In this document: positions 29,254 to 32,328 of the stretch, one piece after another | How the letters are laid out: each line of letters begins with the position of its first letter | Numbering within the stretch: the first letter of the stretch is position 1 | Source of the DNA: a virus | Direction: 5' to 3' (one strand) | Length of the DNA: 32,328 bases | Virus record (IMG/VR): IMGVR_UViG_3300011115_000096 | Coordinates: 1 to 32,328 of that record | Translations under genes and position numbers: made by a program | Notes under the pieces: model-generated | Told to the model about the DNA's origin: nothing | What the model saw: only the letters and a program-made list of their open reading frames with translations | Databases searched by the model: none

Positions 29254-29606
29254 AGAAACTCCAATAAATCCTCAATATCTTGCTCATCTCGCTCAAATTC
29301 TATCCTTGCGGATATTTGTGCGATTTCCTGCATAACTCTATCGTAGTTTATTTCTGTCTGCGCCGCAAGCATGATTGTTTGCTCGGGGGCTGTGGTAATA
29401 AGTTCCCGTTCCTCGGGGGGAAGGCCAAAAAGTGCCGTTTTGATCTTTACCCGGCGCTTTTCCTCTTCTTCCCTGACCCGTTTTGTGTCCTTGTCGCGTT
29501 CATCAAAGCCAAAGTGCCCACCCAGCATCACCTCTTGGGGTGGCGGCTCTATCGCCGCGCCTATTGTGGCAAAAGGTAATTCAGCAAAGGCCGCATATCC
29601 AAACAC
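29250..29606 (-). CDS. Hypothetical protein of the head region, GTG start
   Basis: 118 aa. The N-terminus MFGYAAFAELPFATIGA is a hydrophobic, aromatic pattern repeatedly seen in small phage structural proteins. It is followed by a charged helical segment (FDERDKDTKRVREEEEKRRV) and an acidic C-terminus (IEFERDEQDIEDLLEFL). GTG start immediately after the fibre stop. Role unknown. Confidence 0.7.
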   Translation of the reverse strand: MFGYAAFAELPFATIGAAIEPPPQEVMLGGHFGFDERDKDTKRVREEEEKRRVKIKTALFGLPPEERELITTAPEQTIMLAAQTEINYDRVMQEIAQISARIEFERDEQDIEDLLEFL

Positions 29607-30869
29607 TTATGCACCCCATTTGGCAGTCAGTCCATCGGCGTATGTTTTATTGACAATATCAGTCGCGGCGCTTGGGGCTGTGGATATTGTGCCCGTGGTC
29701 AAGCCCACCGAGGTTATATCTGTGTTTGCCCCACTCTTTGCCGCCGTAAGGTTGGTTCTGGCATCTGTTGCCGTTGTGCCGCCCGTACCGCCGTTAGCCA
29801 CCGCCACAGTCCCGGTGACATTGGATGCCGTGCCCGTGGTGTTTTGGTTTAGGGTTGGAATGTCTGAGGCTACGATTAGCCGAAACACAGGCACACCATC
29901 AGCGTCATTGGGTGCGGCTAGAAAATACTTTGCTGTTTTGACAGCGTAGGGGTTTAGCGTGTCGCCGTAAGCTGACGATAAGCTAATGGCAGGGGTAGCG
30001 CCACCAGATGATGCAACCGGGGAAGTTCCAGATACTGATGTGACTGTGCCTGATGTCGGTGTTGTCCAAGTAGGCGTAGCGCCAGCGCCAGCAGAGGTTA
30101 AAACTTGCCCAGATGTGCCCTGACTGCCATCAAAACTGGTTATGCCCGTAACACTCAAATCAACAAAACTGCCATTTTTCGGGGTTATTGCACCAATGGT
30201 AATGTTGTCCATCGTCCCGGCATTTGTGGGCGCAATCTCTACCGATCCCGTGCCGGATGGTTTCATGTGTACATGGCCCGTACCCGTTGGGCTTATGTCT
30301 ACTTGGGCATTTGTGCCGTTAATGTTTGTTGAAACATTTAGCGAAAGATTATCCCCGCCGCCAGCCCCCATATTAATCTGGGTTGACCCCGCTGAATTTT
30401 TAAGGGATAAACCAGCCGAATTTGTAGCTTGTATGGTTGCTGTTGTTAGACTTGTTAGGCTTGCCGTCCCCCCAGTAATAGCCACCGCATTGGCATTTTG
30501 CGTTGACATTGTGCCCAAACCGCTAATGTCAGTATTGCTTAACGACACTTCACCCGTGCGCCCAGCTACCGAAATTACCAATTTTTCAGCAGGCAGGGTT
30601 ACAAATACGTCTTTTGTCCCGTCTGTCAATGTCAGCTTTGACCCGCCAGCGCTTGAACTAATGACAGTATCCCGGCTAAGTGTCCCCGCCGTATACGTGC
30701 CAATGCCTACCTCCCATTGGGTAGTGCCTTGAATTGTGTAATACGTGGTGTTGCCGTTGCCAAGCGCTGAAAAGCCTTGAAACCCCGTAACCGCCCCATC
30801 CAGCGTTAATGTGCCTGATCCTGTTGTGGTTGTGGTTTCCCGCACCCGGTCAAGAAGAACCAAACTCAT
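29607..30869 (-). CDS. Fibre-like virion protein near portal
   Basis: 420 aa. Residues 3-80 (LLDRVRETTTTTGSGTLTLD, then GIGTYTAGTLSRDTVISSS) form a virion-attachment domain shared by many phage fibre or neck proteins. The rest is a repetitive Thr/Ser/Gly/Ala shaft with SVSGTSPVASSGGATPAISL and TGTASNVTGTVAVANGGTGG, typical of fibre shafts ending in GGTGGTTATDARTNL. There is no S74 domain. Position next to portal suggests a neck or head fibre. ATGA overlap with the portal stop. Confidence 0.78.
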   Translation of the reverse strand: MSLVLLDRVRETTTTTGSGTLTLDGAVTGFQGFSALGNGNTTYYTIQGTTQWEVGIGTYTAGTLSRDTVISSSAGGSKLTLTDGTKDVFVTLPAEKLVISVAGRTGEVSLSNTDISGLGTMSTQNANAVAITGGTASLTSLTTATIQATNSAGLSLKNSAGSTQINMGAGGGDNLSLNVSTNINGTNAQVDISPTGTGHVHMKPSGTGSVEIAPTNAGTMDNITIGAITPKNGSFVDLSVTGITSFDGSQGTSGQVLTSAGAGATPTWTTPTSGTVTSVSGTSPVASSGGATPAISLSSAYGDTLNPYAVKTAKYFLAAPNDADGVPVFRLIVASDIPTLNQNTTGTASNVTGTVAVANGGTGGTTATDARTNLTAAKSGANTDITSVGLTTGTISTAPSAATDIVNKTYADGLTAKWGA

Positions 30870-32328
30870 GTGATCAACTCTACACCCGCTGCTCTACCAT
30901 CTGGGCCTCGGACAATCCGCTTGGGTGCAGATATAGCCTGCATAACCCCGGTGATTTGTCCCAGCGTCTGCCCGTGCATATCGGCTAGGCGGTTAATTGC
31001 CTCGCTCATGCCGTCACCTAAGTTAGCGTCAATTTCCTCAGATGCCGCCAATTGTGCGCTCAATGCCGCTTGGTCTAGCCCTGCCTTTGCGCCAATCTGG
31101 GCCACCATGATTCGGGTTGCCGCATCAAGTTCAGCTTTCCAGCGGTCATATTCCTCACGGCCTTGCATCTCTCGGGCTTTGATTTGCAATTCTTGGTTAG
31201 CCATAGCCTGTTGGAATTGCTCTTTCATCTGCTCAAGTTGCATATCCGCTTGAGTTTTGGCCTGTTGCATCTGCATCTCAAGCTGGGCGTTAGCCTGCGC
31301 CAATTGCATCTCGGCTTGCATTTTCATCTGCTCGCCTTGCGCTTGTGCTTGCATCCGCATCTGCTCGGCTTGTTGCTCGGCCTGCATCTTCATCATCTCA
31401 GGATTAGGCGGGGGCTGTTGCATAGCCTGTTGCGCCTTAACCTGTAGCTGTTTCATGGCCTGTTCAATGGCGCTTTCTAACCCACGCCCTGCGCGGTATC
31501 GGCGCACCATGAACAAAAGCATCTCCGAGGCCATCGGCAACAATTCGGGCGCACCTTGCACCATCGGCAAAGTGTTTTGCAAGAACCCACCAATAGCGCC
31601 AATTGCCTCTTGTGCGTTTTGCTTTTCAGCTTGGTCATCAATCTGGGCAAGGGAATCGCTCTCCACAGCTATGTGGTAGTCCCGAATTGTCCCGCTGGAC
31701 AGCATCTGGATTGCGGCTTGCAACAATTGCGGGTCTTGGCCCTCTGGGGTATTCATCACCCCAGACATTTCAACAATCAACTCAGGCGGGTAAAACTTAC
31801 AGATAATCTGCGCTTTTAACTTGAATATGTCAGACGCAAACCGGGCCACATCGCCCTGACTGCTTTTTAGTCTCAAGCTGCCAAAGTTGGCTTTTAGCTG
31901 TTGTGCGCCTAGCGTTTCTTGTGCTTTGCTTGCGCCCCGCAAAATGTCGCTAATTCCGCAAATCTCATAAATGATCTGCTTGACCTGATCCCGCGCCCCG
32001 TACAACTGCGCCAGCGTTGCAACGATCTGCGAGGTGTCCATCATATTGATCGCACCCTTCAAACCGCCCTTTTCGCTCATTGCGGCCCAGCCCGTCACCG
32101 GGAATAGCTTGTTATCCACCCCCTCGGTAAACAGTCGGCCCAGTTCCTTAAACTCGGCGTTAAACACACCCACCGCTTTACAGGCTTTTGTGAGCAAGAA
32201 TATGCGCTGGGTCAGGTTATCAAGTTCTTGGGCTTGGTCTTCATACTGGCAGTAATCCGGCACGGGGATCATTGTCCCGGTGGTGGTGGTTGCCAGCAAA
32301 GGCCGTGGGCATGGGAAGAATTCTTCTA
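30866..32328 (-). CDS. Portal protein, C-terminal part (cut by window edge)
   Basis: The frame is open to the right edge and upstream of the first possible TTG reads EEFFPCPRPLLATTTTGTM, so the gene continues beyond the window. The core with IFLLTKACKAVGVF, KANFGSLRLKSSQGDVARFA and DIFKLKAQIICKFYPPELIVE is typical of podophage portal proteins. The C-terminal 200 residues are a Met/Gln/Ala-rich helical barrel or coil (QAEQQAEQMRMQAQAQGEQ) ending with RIVRGPDGRAAGVELIT. Fits the N-terminal piece at 1-77; the middle of the protein is missing. Confidence 0.88.
   Translation of the reverse strand, partial: EEFFPCPRPLLATTTTGTMIPVPDYCQYEDQAQELDNLTQRIFLLTKACKAVGVFNAEFKELGRLFTEGVDNKLFPVTGWAAMSEKGGLKGAINMMDTSQIVATLAQLYGARDQVKQIIYEICGISDILRGASKAQETLGAQQLKANFGSLRLKSSQGDVARFASDIFKLKAQIICKFYPPELIVEMSGVMNTPEGQDPQLLQAAIQMLSSGTIRDYHIAVESDSLAQIDDQAEKQNAQEAIGAIGGFLQNTLPMVQGAPELLPMASEMLLFMVRRYRAGRGLESAIEQAMKQLQVKAQQAMQQPPPNPEMMKMQAEQQAEQMRMQAQAQGEQMKMQAEMQLAQANAQLEMQMQQAKTQADMQLEQMKEQFQQAMANQELQIKAREMQGREEYDRWKAELDAATRIMVAQIGAKAGLDQAALSAQLAASEEIDANLGDGMSEAINRLADMHGQTLGQITGVMQAISAPKRIVRGPDGRAAGVELIT

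Noticed and set aside
29371-29949. 192-aa plus-strand ORF over the fibre-like gene
   Set aside because: Val/Ala/Ser-rich mirror of a repetitive Thr/Gly shaft on the other strand; no independent motif or start signal.
30142-30732. 196-aa plus-strand ORF
   Set aside because: Antisense shadow of the repetitive fibre-like gene, without SD or family resemblance.
1-32328. CRISPR array, tRNA genes, insertion sequence, integrase or att site, diversity-generating retroelement
   Set aside because: Read for regularly spaced repeats, tRNA-like cloverleaves, transposase or integrase motifs and reverse-transcriptase motifs; none seen. The inverted repeats at 6640-6777 are explained by RNA folding rather than transposon ends.

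Overview
This window is nearly the whole genome (about 32 kb) of a tailed double-stranded DNA phage. TerL, portal, scaffold, capsid and two head-to-tail proteins are present, with three large proteins of the internal-virion type, but no tape measure, sheath or major tail-tube gene. A short-tailed (podovirus-like) virion is therefore the best reading. The protein families and the Gram-negative style lysis genes recall uncultured freshwater proteobacterial (perhaps Burkholderiales) phages; the host is inference. No integrase, RNA polymerase, DNA polymerase or primase is visible. Both window ends lie inside the portal gene: its first 25 codons are at 1-77 and its C-terminal part at 30866-32328. 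The molecule is probably circular or circularly permuted, with part of the portal gene missing.

Layout. A divergent control region lies at about 7150-7285. Rightward (7285-11954) runs a tight early operon of small proteins, an Erf annealing protein, a lambda-type exonuclease, an SSB-like protein, a winged-helix protein, modular hypothetical proteins and a sugar epimerase. Leftward from 7150 run a 54-aa Cro-like repressor, a Cys-rich exported peptide, a noncoding stretch (6341-6839), then a replication/nuclease block (4649-6340). After a terminator come a ferritin-like/DUF5856-like protein, a glycosyltransferase, an ADP-ribosyltransferase-like protein, terminase, and the start of portal. Across the window ends the leftward order continues: portal C-terminus, fibre-like protein, scaffold, major capsid, decoration protein, a terminator, a glycan-type cassette (DUF115-glycosyltransferase fusion, methyltransferase, second DUF115), head-tail proteins, internal virion proteins, an S74 tail fibre, and a lysis cassette ending convergently with the early operon at about 11940.

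The most notable feature is a predicted structured RNA of about 185 nt on the minus strand (about 6815 to 6631). It has its own promoter with a perfect TATAAT, a 5' hairpin, a 27-bp imperfect closing helix, a three-way junction with two GNRA-tetraloop hairpins, a possible pseudoknot, and a U-tract at its 3' end. It sits between the repressor and the replication genes. The repressor promoter shares its -35 and spacing, and places the predicted +1 on the repressor's ATG (leaderless). Several genes too short for routine ORF calling are annotated, and several starts are moved to codons supported by a Shine-Dalgarno sequence (SD) or an ATGA overlap.
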